A stretch of DNA of 64,000 nt from Amphiura filiformis (GCF_039555335.1 NC_092637.1:2500001-2564000); one strand, 5' to 3'. Positions 1-11,286 are shown, counted from the first letter of the stretch. Notes: generated by a model from the letters alone, not told the origin. A program made the numbers and translations.

Positions 1-459
1 TTATAATGCTTACACAATATGTACATCGAACTGTTTGGTAGTCATTTTTAATTCTCGGACGAAATGTGTACGTACCTTTCCGCGTGTGTGTAATGCTTGC
101 GTAGTCTGGAGGTGCACCGGCCTTAGTGACCTGTTGTTTAGTAACATCATTATGTTGCGTCATAGTTGTTTTAACCCGTTTATCTTTGTCTATACGTATT
201 ATGTTTAAACAATGTTTATAATCAAATCGGACAGATGTGTACATGGCGCTCCTCGTGTGACGACCTTAGCAACCGGCTGTTTAGTAACAACCTTTCCTAT
301 GCGTGATTGGTTAATTTTTTGCAAGTCGTTCATAGTGTACAAATATCATATGCTGTGTGAGGCGCTCGATGCTTTCAGATATACATATACGTCTCGTGTC
401 CGAGAATTTAATGTAGCAACAGTTATTTGAAGTATTAAAATATGTGTAGGAAAACGAAT
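1..459. other. Unassigned intergenic sequence
   Basis: No gene recognised. Two stretches, about 60-170 and 230-310, share wording (a 'gtgtac..cct..cgtgtg' start and a 'ccttag...ctgtttagtaaca' end), suggesting an old internal duplication. The 72-codon open frame at 212-430 spans one copy and shows no domain. Confidence 0.4.
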
Positions 460-517
460 CAGTTTTACTTTGGGTTATTCAACTTGAACAGTTTTACTTT
501 GGGTTATTCAACTTGAA
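460..517. repeat. 29-bp direct repeat, two copies
   Basis: The 29 bases at 460-488 are repeated without a gap at 489-517. The second copy runs into the inverted-repeat element that follows. Confidence 0.8.
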
Positions 518-660
518 ATCCATTTGCCCTCTATGGAAGATATGACCTACATTTTCAAATGGAGTCATCTATTCAGGTAACCCCATTTGAAATCTACACA
601 CCCTGTGTGCATGATAAAGGTCAGGTCATCACTAAGAGGTATATGGATTTCAACTACAAT
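505..660. mobile_element. Short palindromic MITE, family M1 copy 1
   Basis: Inverted ends read 'ttgaaatccat...ccctctatggaaga' on the left and 'ggtatatggatttcaac' on the right. The same ~150-170 bp unit recurs at 39380-39530 and 58736-58905, where the consensus end is close to ATTCCAGTTGAAATCCATAC. No coding capacity, so a non-autonomous TIR element. Confidence 0.65.
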
Positions 661-687
661 AGCCCATTCATTATCGTACGATATAAT

Positions 688-1608
688 AAACATCTCAAAA
701 AAGTAATTACCTTTACCCTCCTTTAAATAATGGCCATTATTCAAAATCGGGCTATTGTATTACAAATATGAAAATGCGTTGGAAGCAGAATTTGAATATT
801 TTTGTTATTTATTTATTTATTCACGGTATACAAATAGCCGGCAGGCAGCATAGGCTGAATAGCGCCGGCTTTACAAAATACAATTTACACATCAAAAATA
901 TACATTATATATACACTCAACAATTTACTTAAAAACAAAACGAAAACAGAGATACAGACAGAGGAGTAAAATACCAGCAGAAGCATAGGAATACACTACT
1001 TTTTCAAATTGAGTTTACTGATGATGAACGGAATGGTGGAATTCTGAAACCTGTTTGTTTTACATAAGGGTTCAGGAAAAATTCTGTGTCGGAGATTGTA
1101 CTTCATAGATCTCTGCTCAGGAATTAGGTGACGGTGTCTTTCAGAGTTGAGGACCTGCTGGCCAAACTTCACAACCAGATCTTCCCTACGGTTGGCAAGA
1201 CTGTTGATGTTAAGCTCACGAAGAGCAGACTCGTAGTCCTGATAGTCATTGCCAAGGATGATTTTGCAAGTGCGTTTTGAATCCTTTCGATCTGGTGGCT
1301 TTGGTTTTAGTAAGCGCTGGATGCCAAACTGCACAAGCATATTCCAAAATGGGTTTGATATAGGTCTGAAAAATGGCCAGCATATCTATAACTGGAGCAG
1401 CATGTTTACGAAGAGCATAGAGCATGAATAAACGTCTACTTGCACGAGATATCGTGTTTTTAACTTGCATGTCCCAACCCAGATTATTTTGAATTTCCAG
1501 ACCAAGTAACTTCATGTGATCGACAGTCTGAAGGACCTCACCACCTAGAGAAAGTTGTGGGAGTTTGACCATTATTTAAAGGGGATAATTACTTTTTTGA
1601 GATGTTTG
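688..1608. mobile_element. Inverted-repeat element split by a LINE (family M2)
   Basis: The left arm (688-745, 'aaacatctcaaaaaagtaattacc...aataatggccattattc') and right arm (1571-1608, 'attatttaaaggggataattacttttttgagatgttt') are inverted copies. The same element, without a LINE, forms the outer layer at 32499-33300. A 5'-truncated LINE sits between the arms here. Confidence 0.65.
787..1572 (-). mobile_element. 5'-truncated non-LTR retrotransposon (CR1/L2-like), 3' end
   Basis: Read on the minus strand, two overlapping frames (1572-1246 and 1340-996) encode the C-terminal part of a LINE reverse transcriptase: 'DHMKLLGLEIQNNLGW', 'SRASRRLFMLYALRKHAAP', 'YIKPILEYACAVWHPALT', then 'LNINSLANRREDLVVKFGQQVL'. 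The palm motifs are absent, so it is 5' truncated. At least one frameshift, near 1250-1340, separates the frames. The 3' end carries an A/T-rich (ATAA)n-like tail near 790-810, typical of target-primed insertion. It lies inside the M2 element and so is younger than it. Confidence 0.8.
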
Positions 1609-1765
1609 AAAAATATCAAGTTTTCATCATTTGCCATAAAGTGTGTATTAGATCGCAAATTTCAAAACAATCAAAACTAATAGCTATCAGAAAGTCATCC
1701 GTCGTATTCAGAATGCAATGTCTGATTTGCTTTCATGTCACAGAAAAAATACTGTTGCTAATATT
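1605..1765. mobile_element. Partial TTAA-type MITE, family M3
   Basis: One arm of the family whose complete copy is at 22165-22830. Shared words include 'catttgccataaa.tgtgtatta', 'tcgtattcagaatgcaat' and 'gtctgat.tgct'. No coding content. Confidence 0.55.
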
Positions 1766-2089
1766 TATTTATTATAATTATTTCGTTACCATATGTTGTT
1801 TAAAGTCGTAATGATTGTACGATTTCTATCAAGGCTTGATTTTGGTATTAGTCCACGCACAAATATTAAATGATATTAATGAGTTGCGCTATAGCAAAAA
1901 CGCAAGAGTGTCGATATTTTCAAAGATAGTGTGAGCCGGTCGTTATAGTAATTACAAAGTACTAATTCTTCTATTTCAACGGAGAATAATTATTGTCCAA
2001 CTCCCTCATGAAAGTCAAGATATAGGGATATGGTATGCAAGCTGGACAAGTACGTGAAATCCCATTAAACAATGTTAAAGAAAAGAAAA

Positions 2090-2370
2090 GATTTGGCAAA
2101 AATGAGGAAAACAGCAGTATTGTCAAAGTTGACATGGTTGAGGCCCCATTCAAATACATGTAGCTAATTTATATACAGTCAGTATATAAATTACAGATTT
2201 CACGTAAATGCCTTATTTTGTCTTAAATACAAAGCTTTCGGCTGGACCACTAGCAGGCTATTTTAGCACATCTATGGCAATAACAAAGGTTCCAAAATCT
2301 GAATTTTGATGATTTTTACGATTGTTCTACTGAGCAAATCACTGAATGTTCCTTTAAACGGAGCTTAGGA
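2090..2370. repeat. ~250-bp dispersed repeat, copy 1
   Basis: Shares most of its sequence with 3655-3905 in the same orientation, for example 'ccccattcaaatacatgtagctaattta', 'cttattttgtcttaaatac' and 'ccactagcaggctat'. Function unknown. Confidence 0.7.
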
Positions 2371-2754
2371 CTGCGAGTTGTTGAGCAATTAAAATTCCTC
2401 TCAGAAAGTATCTCTGTGTATCCATCAACAAATAATATAATAAATAATAAAACATTCTAAAGGTGGTAACCAGATTGGATTATGATATGGATTTTCTTCC
2501 TTTTTATGCCTCAAGCCTTGGGTGGTATTACCAATTAGTGAACACTCTTTAAAATCCTAATATAAGTTCAATTGTATTGTATCGATAAGCTATTATTGTT
2601 TATATTTTCTATGCTTGCCTTTCACATGTTTTATGTTTTGTTTTGTTTTGTTTTGTCGTGGTTTTTTATTTGTTTTTGTGATATTAAAGAATAGCACACT
2701 TGTACAATTTGACATACTTTTCTTTTTTATTAAAAGCATTAAAAGGTCAATCAC

Positions 2755-3032
2755 ATACATTTGAGAGCACATCAGACACACCAAATTGCATTTTGAATAC
2801 GAAGAATATCCTTCTGAAATTAAATCATTGTAATTAAATTTATTTGAAATTCACTATAAAAATATGTCGATTTTTATTAATTTGCCATAAAATTAGTATT
2901 ACATCGCGATTTTTTCGTTTTCTTTTTTATTTTAATATTTGATATTTGATATCATGAGGACATTCCTCGTATTCAGAACGTGTCTTAGGTCCAACAAAAA
3001 TACGTGAAAACATTGCTATTCGAGCCCTTAAG
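2755..3032. mobile_element. MITE of family M3, decayed
   Basis: Contains 'gagcacatcagacacac.aaattgcat' and, inverted, 'cattcctcgtattcagaacg', the two arms of family M3. It ends at the TTAA that begins the next element (3028). Confidence 0.55.
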
Positions 3033-3384
3033 GGGGTACTACACCCCTGGCCAATTTCGTGCTTATTTTTGCATTTTTTTCCAAAAATTATAGCGCATTG
3101 GTGACAAGTAAGATATGTATATTATAGGAGCAAGGACTACATCTACTACACTGAAATTTTTATTTCAGCACAGACAACAGTTGTGGAGTTACAGTCAAAA
3201 ATGAGGGAAAACCAATATTTGATCAATAAATCCATTATTTGTCTTGAGTCACTGAAATTCCAGTGTAGTAACTGGATTTCTTGCCCCTATAATATACATA
3301 ACTTTTGTTACCAGTGTTTTATTATTTTTTGAGAAAAATGCAAAAATAGTCACAAATTTATCAAGGGGTGTAGTACCACCTTAA
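3028..3384. mobile_element. TTAA-flanked palindromic MITE, family M4
   Basis: Starts at TTAA with 'gggggtactacacccct' and ends 'aggggtgtagtaccacc' followed by TTAA. The arms are inverted over about 60 bp, including 'ttatttttgcatttttttcc' against 'gagaaaaatgcaaaaatag'. TTAA flanks fit piggyBac-like insertion preference. No transposase frame. Confidence 0.7.
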
Positions 3385-3654
3385 CACCATATCAAAACCA
3401 CCATAATATTGGTATTTCATTGTATCTATTTGTAGCTAGGATATCAACCTTTTGGTATCATGAATGTGGTGTTATTTACTAATCATCCATTAGTTCATTG
3501 GTTAAACATAGCTTACTAATAGTTAAAGACCCATTCAGTGATCCCAAGCAAGTGTAAACAAATTAAAATTGTTTATATTTTCTTAAAAGTGAAGGATAAG
3601 TCATTCAAATTGTCATTTGGTATTTTTGAAATGACAAATTTTGCAAAAAAACAA

Positions 3655-3905
3655 AGAAATAGCAGTATTGACGAAGTTGAAGCCCCATTCAAATACATGT
3701 AGCTAATTTATACATGTATACTGTCAGTATTATACATTCCAGATTCTTGTAAAATGTCGTATTTTGTCTTAAATACACGGCTTTCGGCTGAACCACTAGC
3801 AGGCTATGTTAGCACATGTATGACAATGACAAAGTTACCAAACTTTGAATTTTTACGACCACCCGGATGAGCAAATCAATGAATGGACCTTGAAGAGGAA
3901 CTACG
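3655..3905. repeat. ~250-bp dispersed repeat, copy 2
   Basis: Second copy of the unit at 2090-2370, same strand, about 1.55 kb apart, with small indels (for example an extra 'catg' near 3714). Confidence 0.7.
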
Positions 3906-4179
3906 TGTATTACAGACAAAGTATAAAGACATTTATTTACACTAATCTGTAATTTATCTACGACAGCGGCTAAAAACAAAACCTTTATTCTCTAATTATA
4001 CGATAGGAATCTTTGTTTTTGCTATCGTTTAGATCGTCAGTGCATATGAATTGATATTGATGTAATCATATCTTACAATGGTAAAATCAAACAATTGATT
4101 AGTGAAACGATGGGTGCCTGGAAGATAATTACACCCAAGAGGCGGGTGAAGCAGAAACATGGTCAAACAGAATATTTTC

Positions 4180-5560
4180 AAGTATATTTATTCATACGAA
4201 TAATACTAATGGCAGTCAAAAATATTTACAATCAAAACACAATAAGAAGTCAATGAAGATGTATAAGCATTCATAATCCAAGAAACAAATACATTATTAA
4301 CATTCTTAAAAACTACACACATATCAAAAGATGGATTTATTGCACAGATATAATTTTAATTCCCATCACACAAAATCTTAATTATTGTCCCAAAACATCA
4401 AAAAATATACACACTGCGCCTAATCTTGCACATCCAAACAAACAAAATAGTTCACAAAAATTGAGAATTATAAGAATTAAACAAAAATAAATAAAGTTAG
4501 TTATTATTTAAGAAATCAGTCATTATTGGAAGAGAAGAGATCAGTCATCATTGGGAGAGAGAACTTTACATAAACCTCTGCGATTAACATCTGTTTGGTT
4601 TGAGTTTGGGTTGCTTAAAAGTCGTGTCATCTCAGTACTCGATGGCAGGAAACCAGATCTAGGAATCTTTCAGCTTTCAGAAGTTCATGCTTTGGTTACT
4701 AAATCTTCAAATATCAACTCTTCTTTCGCGAAGGGGCTGAAGATCTAGTGTAGCTAGAGGATCAGCATATTATTGTTATAGCTGCTAAGGATGTGCTTAC
4801 GCACGCCTTTCTGAATTGTCTCAAAAAGCTTGTCATTTGCTTTACTGAACTATACACGGAATCGACCTGTCCATCGCATTTAAGGTAGTCTTTGATTATG
4901 ACACCCAATAATTTGACTTTTTTGACAACGGAAAGCTGGTGAATTGCCAAAATATATTTACATTGCTTAACATTTATCATGTTTATTTGGGATTGGTTTC
5001 AGCTTATTCTGACTAGGCCATTCATCCATATAGACCGGACTGTATACCAGTATCACCGACACCACCATATTGGCTCGCCGAAAGTTAGGTCCTCGACGTC
5101 CTTTCAGACTTCCGTGTTGGTATCTGAAAATCCGATTGGGCACATGACAGTGCCCTGTGGTACGCCACCAAATAGCACTATCCAGTCTGAATACACATTC
5201 GAACACTGTTTTCTGTGTGAACGAAATTCTATTTCTGGTGATCTTGTGGTCTATAATAAAGCAAATGATTTTGAGAAATCTGTGAGTACAAAAGTTCTTG
5301 ATGTTATTCACGTTTTCCGCAACGGATATTATATTATGGTAAATATCAATAAAGTGTGTGGTGGGACATTCCGTTTCGTTTACCATATTGCTTTTCATCA
5401 ATATTGGGTTGGCTTTTCCATTTGCAAACTTTGGCTTCTGCAACATTTGCCAGACCCGACGTCAACGACACAGGGCGAGGTTTATTGATATATGGGGTTT
5501 GCTTAGGAAAAGGGATAACATTCCGCTCTTTCCATTAGGCAGGCTCCTTGCTTTGAATGA
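4180..5560 (-). mobile_element. Decayed non-LTR retrotransposon with RT remnant
   Basis: On the minus strand, broken frames give recognisable reverse transcriptase pieces in order: 'GGVPQGTVMCPIGFSDTNTE' (motif before the active site, near 5190-5110), a degenerate 'VEDLTFGEP' in place of the catalytic (Y/F)xDD box, 'LSVVKKVKLLGVIIKDYL' (4930-4880), 'PLATLDLQPLRERRVDI' and a terminal 'MTDFLNNN' near 4510. Several frameshifts and stops interrupt it. The tail down to about 4180 is probably its 3' untranslated part. Confidence 0.7.
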
Positions 5561-6748
5561 TTGATGTATTGAACATGAGGACAATGTCGCTAACGTTTTT
5601 TTTTAGGTATGCTGATTATCTTTCAAATTCCAAATTTCTTTATTGTTTAAATACCCAGTATTCCTACAAAATTAACGCTACTGTCATCTCCCAAAAATTG
5701 ACTTATCACGATATTGTTCTGAGCACACAGGCTGGATAGGAAAATCGATTTGCAACAGATGAATTTGGAGGAGGGAACTTTTCATCAAAACAGTAAAATA
5801 ATGGTCGGAAATATGCCATTTCTGCACGTTGCTGTAAATTTTGCACATATTTGGCTATACAGCTTGCTATTTTTCAGTGATTTTAAGCACCTTTTTCAGA
5901 TGCCATGCAAGAAAATAGTCCCTCTCTAATTAGAGAAACTGTTGCCTCAACGTCTTAACGTCACTGATTCAAGTTTTAAGTTTCAAGTTTTTTATTCAGA
6001 TATTAATTTGACGGCACTGGTAGTTATCTATCCGATGATGCATCCAAAACTTTTAAGTTAAAATAATATCAAAACATCACGGTTTCGTGCGATTGTTGCA
6101 TTTCGCCTATTCAAATAATGTAGCCATTTATACACGTTCTTGTATTGTTTATTTAGGCTTTTTTTTTTTTTTTTTTTTTTTTTTTCTCATTTACTTAAAT
6201 CGGGAAGATATGTCTTAACCAGTACAATTATGTCAATATCCAAACACAGATGAATTCAGCAAGTCATTTCCATTCTAAAAATGTATACTTTTATATTCTT
6301 TAGACTAATAATTTAGCAGTTATGAGGCCCGAAAGTTTTCATAATTCCAGGGTTCAGACCAACCTTAAGATAAATAACGCCCTCAGTTAGTTAATAATGT
6401 ACCAAACAGTGATGAAGGCAATTCAGGAAACCAAATTACAATCTGGGGCCTCTGGTCATCAATCAGAGTGACATTTGATCGATATTTTCCGTTACCAAGC
6501 GAGGTATTCCAGGTGAAAAGCTTCGCATAGCATAATTAGGCAGGGATAATACACATAATCGAGTTCGTCATTTATTATAATGGCAAATATGCCAGTTCAT
6601 CGGGGTTTTTTTTGGGGGGGTATTTGTTTTGTTTTTATAGAAGTAAAAAAGACAACATTTACATGATATTGTTTATGACATTACATAGAACACTTGGTTA
6701 CTAAAAATCACAAGTAATTTGCGTTCTTTTACCTTATTCAATTCATAT
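5561..6748. other. Intergenic, no gene; poly(T) tract
   Basis: No coding signal. Holds a ~30-base T run near 6159-6185 and the likely 3' flank of gene A. Confidence 0.5.
6571..6576 (-). promoter_or_regulatory. Candidate poly(A) signal of gene A
   Basis: AATAAA on the minus strand, about 175 bases past the gene A stop codon. A single hexamer match in AT-rich DNA, so only suggestive. Confidence 0.3.
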
Positions 6749-6940
6749 TTACACTACTGCAACACAACTGTGAACGTTCACAGTTTTCTGAATTGGACTA
6801 TCTGACAGTTGTCCTGAGCTGTTGATGACATACACTAAAGCCATTTCCTGACGTTGCACTTTACGACATGAACAACCACCAGGACTGCAATGTGTATTAT
6901 AGCATTCTTCGTTGAAGACCCACTGCACGTAATTGTTGAG
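6749..6940 (-). CDS. Gene A coding exon 4 (cystine-knot C-terminal half, stop)
   Basis: Acceptor 'ctcctttcag' precedes CTC at 6940. 63 residues then TAA. Carries five of the six mature-domain cysteines and the 'VQWVFNEEC' and 'SPGGCSCRK' blocks. By eye 50 of 63 residues match gene B, the best conserved exon. Confidence 0.9.
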   Translation of the reverse strand, partial: LNNYVQWVFNEECYNTHCSPGGCSCRKVQRQEMALVYVINSSGQLSDSPIQKTVNVHSCVAVV

Positions 6941-9900
6941 CTGAAAGGAGAAAACATAATAAAGAAATGGTATATACTTAAATTCCATGTTAGAATAATA
7001 ACGCATGGAAAATAAAATCAGCGCTAAATGTACCATTATAACCAATGAAGACTCTTTCGCGAATCGCTGAACGCGGAAAAGTAGAACAAAAGCACATTCT
7101 TTCATGCTGCAATTTCAAAATTGATCAACATGATATTGAAGTTAATAATATAATATCTTAGTATTTTTTTACAACCACAACTGCCACCTGTTGCAAAGTA
7201 GTATAGTACTTATGTTTAACGCGCAATTTCTCTTCCGGTGCATGTATCCCACCATAGACTGAACGGAAGCCAAACAAATATATGTACTTGAAGGCGCATT
7301 TAAAAAAGTGTGTACGAGAATCTAAATCTACGTGCAACGTTGGTGAGACAAAACGCACTTATTATCTTGTTATAGAGTGTAGAATGTGCACTGTCACGCT
7401 CCGATATTGAAATGCACTGAGCACAATCAAGATAATCGCACGCTACCGAGCTATTGCATTTAGGTCAAGAAGCCGCGCAGGGCTCGAAACCTAAGTGCAA
7501 CAAGTACACATTTAAGTCGAATATAATGCACCGGGCAACAATGGATAATAAACAAAAGACTGATGCACTTGAATTATATACATATGCATGGCCGTTTTAA
7601 TAGTCACGGGGCAAATGATTTAATATTGATATTAATATTGATATTGATATTTTGCCAATACACCGGGCCGTATCCACGAAGATTTGCGTGCCTCTTTTTT
7701 TGCGTATCTACGCCGTTGTCTCCCTGCAATGTTATTGTATTATATTGGAAAAAAATTAAAATTTGAAGAAAGCTATACATTGCGTCTGTAACCATAACAC
7801 AACAACTACACGATCATCATTCCTTACACCGTAAGGCTTTCCAATACTGCTGACGCCCTGCATGCAAAATAAACATACCTGAACCATAGCTCCGGAACCC
7901 CCGTCTTTGAAAGATACTAGTTTGGTTGGTCCTGGTACGTAAGCCGGACAAATACGGGAATAACCGGCGCTTCGTTTTCGTCTCCCTCCAGAGGGCGGTG
8001 TTGTGTTGCCAAGACAATCTACTCTGACTGGGTCGGGAGAACTATCAACTAAAGCTCCTAGTTGACCATTTCCTTCTTCTGTTTCGTTGACCAGGTCAAA
8101 ATCCTCTTTTGGAAGAAAAATATCGCCATATCTGTAATAAACATGATAATGAAAAAAAACAATCCATGTACCATGGGATAGAATAGCGACACTCCCTAAC
8201 ACGCCCGTTGTTGGTGGGTTTCTGAATACACAAAGCGCCCGAATAAGGCATAACGAATAAGGCGCGCCAGGGAACTTGAATAAACTTAAAGGAAGCGGAA
8301 ATGACGTAACGATCAAGAACATGTATCCTAGGTCTAGACAAAAGGCACCATATTGCAGGAGGGTCAAAGTTCATATGGCAAACGTTAAAGGTTTAGTAAA
8401 TTAGATCACCCAGACACTGTCTCTAATAATTATTCAGGTAGGTAAAAACGTTGATTTATTAAAATGTTCCAGATTCCCAATATAAGTATATTACCCCCGC
8501 CACTTTACAAACTATTCTTTTGTAAATATATCCAATATGACGGCATCTTTTGAGATATCTACGCATCGCATTTAAACCTCTTCCTGATATGTACGTCAAT
8601 TATCGCGCATGGTCAAAGGTGCTCAAAGACTAGGCCACAGACTATCCGGTGGAAACCTTAACAAGCGAACACCATGCGTTAATAATTACAAAATGGCGAA
8701 ATATGTAGACGGTAGTTAGTGACCAATCAATATAGGATTAAAATAGAGTCGTAGATAATAAGTAAAAACAGTACCAGTTAAATTAAACAGTACCAGTAGG
8801 ATTAAAATACCAGTACCAGTTAAACAGTACCAGTACCAGTACCAGTTAAACAGTACCAGTAGGATTAAAATAAGTCTTTACAAAGTTTTATTTTTTAAAT
8901 CCCCGTGGAACTGACTTTGTAAAGACTTATTTTAATCCTATATTGATTGGTCCCTAACTACAGTCTCTGAAAGTTTTGAAAGTAACTCTTTTGGATTTGA
9001 ATTTATATCCCTGTAATTTAGAGTGTAGGCACAGAGGAGAAAGAAAACAGAGCGCGTACAACCAGTCAAAGTCCCCGTGTATTGTATAATGTAAGTTCTC
9101 ACATATTAATGAGGGCCGATTGTTCGATCGTGCCGTGTCGAACAATCATGCCAGCGTTGCGTGCCTTCGCGTATACGCGATAGAGCGTTGCGTGCTTTCG
9201 CGATTACGCGATAGACAGTGAAAATACGCTGTAATTGCGTAGCAGTCTCGCCTGTCGCATTTCATGGAACAATCGGCCCTCATTATCGGGTGATGCTGAG
9301 ACTTTGACTGGTTGTACACGCCCTGTTTCTTTCTCCTCTGTGATCATAGGTCGAACAATGGAGTGACCGGCGTCCCGACATTGCCTTTTTGAACTTTCAC
9401 CATCCTGGCTATACTTTCAATCGAATGCTCCCAATATTATGACAACATCGTGAAACTCAGAAATCAGAAAATAACAAGTTCAGATAGTGTCATGGGGGAG
9501 GGATTGCAACTTGCTAATAGTTTCAAAGTTGTATTAAATCGAAATGTGCTGAGTAGTATCGTATACGTAAAACATACTTTACAAGCTATAGGTCCTAACG
9601 AACGTAATAAGCCTACTTTACTTAATACTGTTTAAGATATTCCCAATAAGCCTACTTACTGTTTAAGATAGTCCTGCTCCTGTTGGTCGGTAAGATTGAC
9701 TACAGACATGGTGTAATAGCTGGGTTCTACTAACCAACTAACATCATCTAGCGGGTCTTCGATTCCAGTGTCAATTGCAACAATTCCTAAAATATCCTGT
9801 AAACTGTCATGTGCGTCCTCGAGCTAAATGAAAATATATAATGGATGGAGTCAAAACTCTACGTTTGTTTAGAACAATAGAAACCGGCTCCAACCGGACG

Positions 9901-10810
9901 AAACCGCCTGTAACCGGCGGTCGATCATCAGTTCGGTTATGAGATCTTTGACCCATTTAAAAGGGCATTTCGTGATCCACAGCCTCATCCCCCCACTTTT
10001 CTCACAAAAAGTTGAGATTTTTATATCACTGGAATACTCTGGCTACATCATGTTTAGGTACAAAATATTTCTTACAGATTAATTCATTTAGCAAAGATAT
10101 CGCGAAATTTGAATTTCGTTCTGGTGCACCAGAACGAAATTACAACGTATTGTCTATGGAGCAGTGTAATACACATAATCATGCAGAACTCGCAAATGAA
10201 AATCGGAATCAACTGAAATTTTGGGAATGTGCTTTTTCGTGGATATGTACTGAAAAATGTCATAAAAAGAGTATGCTAGGATCACGAAATACTCCTTTAA
10301 ACATCTTGACATCATCATGTGTTATTTGTGACAGACGAGGCACTTTGAAGGTATGTTATCTCAGACTGGAAATGACCCTTTAATGATCTTTGTCCTTTGT
10401 GATCAATCAATATACAATGGGTATTGTCAATACTCAATAATACAAATCAAGATCTGACACGCCTTGTCGTACCAAAGACCAACAGACTGATAGGCGGCGG
10501 ATTGTTCAGTGTCCTTTGTCCCCGAAGTTGGAACAATTTTTTTCCTTGTGGTTTATGATAGTGCTTGTAAAGTGCAATTACCATTTTGAAATTGCGCTGT
10601 ATAAAAGCCGTTGTATATTATTATATATAGGTGTTTTTTTATTTTCTTGTGATTTACCTGTGAATGAAGTAACTTCAACGTGTTACATGCAAAATCAATA
10701 AGGTACTCTGACAAGGCTATGCCCCAACCTGCCGCACCACTACCAACCAGCACCACTATGATAACCGCTGTACAGCCTGCACAGATTGCACACTTTTTCA
10801 CTTTACCCAT
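6749..10810 (-). CDS. Gene A: spätzle-like cystine-knot pro-ligand (four coding exons)
   Basis: Coding join on the minus strand: 10810-10658, 9823-9660, 8131-7879, 6940-6749 (762 nt, 253 residues). All introns are GT-AG and the frame is continuous. Residues 1-6 (MGKVKK) are basic; about 9-31 is one hydrophobic segment, a signal anchor or signal peptide. Residues 52-155 form an acidic pro-region with Asn-X-Ser/Thr sites. RRKRS (156-160) is a proprotein-convertase site. The C-terminal domain has cysteines at 167, 203, 208, 213, 215 and 249. Its order ('ICP...KLV', 'NYVQWVFNEEC', 'CRK', 'SSGQL', 'VHSCVAV' end) aligns by eye with spätzle. Known: spätzle is a secreted Toll ligand released by cleavage. 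Inferred: a similar secreted signal. Alternatives are a neurotrophin-like or lineage-specific cystine-knot factor. The start is chosen because MGK(V/E)KK is shared with gene B; an in-frame ATG lies three codons upstream. Confidence 0.85.
7879..8131 (-). CDS. Gene A coding exon 3 (pro-region end, RRKRS site)
   Basis: Acceptor 'tttattacag' and donor CAG|GTATGT. It begins with the third base of a split codon (CA|A) and ends in phase 0. Contains 'EGNGQLGALVD', 'PDPVR', the RRKRS site and 'YSRICPAYVPG'. The open frame runs on past the exon at both ends but loses similarity to gene B there. Confidence 0.9.
8706..8966. mobile_element. Palindromic MITE with internal CAGTAC expansion
   Basis: Left arm 'gtagttagtgaccaatcaatataggattaaaata' and right arm 'tattttaatcctatattgattggtccctaactac' are inverted. 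Between them, 8770-8870 holds repeated 'cagtaccagt' and 'ttaaacagtaccagtaggattaaaata' units. Lies in gene A intron 2. Confidence 0.75.
9031..9342. mobile_element. Palindromic TIR element, family M5 copy 1
   Basis: Ends 'cacagaggagaaagaaaaca' and its inverted form 'tgtttctttctcctctgtg'. Inner arms 'aatgagggccgattgttcg' / 'gaacaatcggccctcatt'. A 'gcgttgcgtgc.ttcgcg' unit is repeated inside. A second copy is at 56131-56330. Confidence 0.75.
9660..9823 (-). CDS. Gene A coding exon 2 (acidic pro-region)
   Basis: Acceptor 'tttcatttag', donor CA|GTAAGT. 164 nt, the same length as exon 2 of gene B. Encodes 'LEDAHDSLQDILG', 'GIEDPLDDVSWL', 'VVNLT' and 'EQDYLK', ending with two bases of a split codon. 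Less conserved than the flanking exons (about half identical). Confidence 0.85.
9957..10385. mobile_element. Palindromic MITE
   Basis: 'taaaagggcatttcgtgatcc' near 9958-9977 is inverted at 10278-10298 ('aggatcacgaaatactccttta'), and a further 'atgaccctttaa' closes the copy near 10382. The 123-codon plus frame at 10012-10383 is a by-product. Confidence 0.5.
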
Positions 10811-10829
10811 GCTTATCATCAAGTTTGCC
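10658..10829 (-). CDS. Gene A coding exon 1 with short 5' UTR
   Basis: A good acceptor ('tttctattttcctgatttag') lies at 10830-10831, so this is not the first exon. UTR 10829-10811, ATG at 10810, donor CAG|GTAAAT after 10658. 51 residues: a short basic start, the hydrophobic segment 'TAVIIVVLVGSGAAGW' and an amphipathic stretch 'ALSEYLIDFACNTLKLLH'. Confidence 0.85.
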
Positions 10830-11286
10830 CTAAATCAGGAAAATAGAAACATAAGTGATCATGATACAAATTAGACTAACTTTCCATACCTCGATAGATT
10901 AATTATTCTTAATAATAATAATAATAAAATGATAATAATAATACACAGACTTTGAGAACGCTTTTTAAATGAAGAAACAAAGCACTATAGAAAATGAAAA
11001 ATGCAAAAGAGAAGAAACATTAGGTGAAGAGGTGAGATAGGCTTGTTGGATTTGGGAGTGGAAAGGCGCGTGGCAGCAGTAGAGTGCAACGTGTACCCAG
11101 AATGACGGTTGCCTGTTTCCTGAAGTAAATGAGTGGTTGTTGAAAGTAGCCCCATCATCTGTGCGAGAATTTTGTACACAAAGGATATATAGGTTGAAGT
11201 GGACTTCGCTGAACAGTGATCTTCGCAGCACAGTTTGAATCAGAATTACACATCAGTCGTCCAGAACATTGATTGCAACAGAACTG

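Noticed and set aside
4967-5488. 159- and 169-codon overlapping frames on opposite strands
   Set aside because: The minus-strand content is a frame-shifted LINE reverse transcriptase; the plus frame is its shadow.
7756-8367. 203-codon minus-strand frame as one exon
   Set aside because: Only 7879-8131 has paralogue support and splice sites; the rest is intron read-through.
10012-10383. 123-codon plus-strand frame
   Set aside because: It lies within a palindromic MITE in gene A intron 1; no domain, and antisense to the gene.
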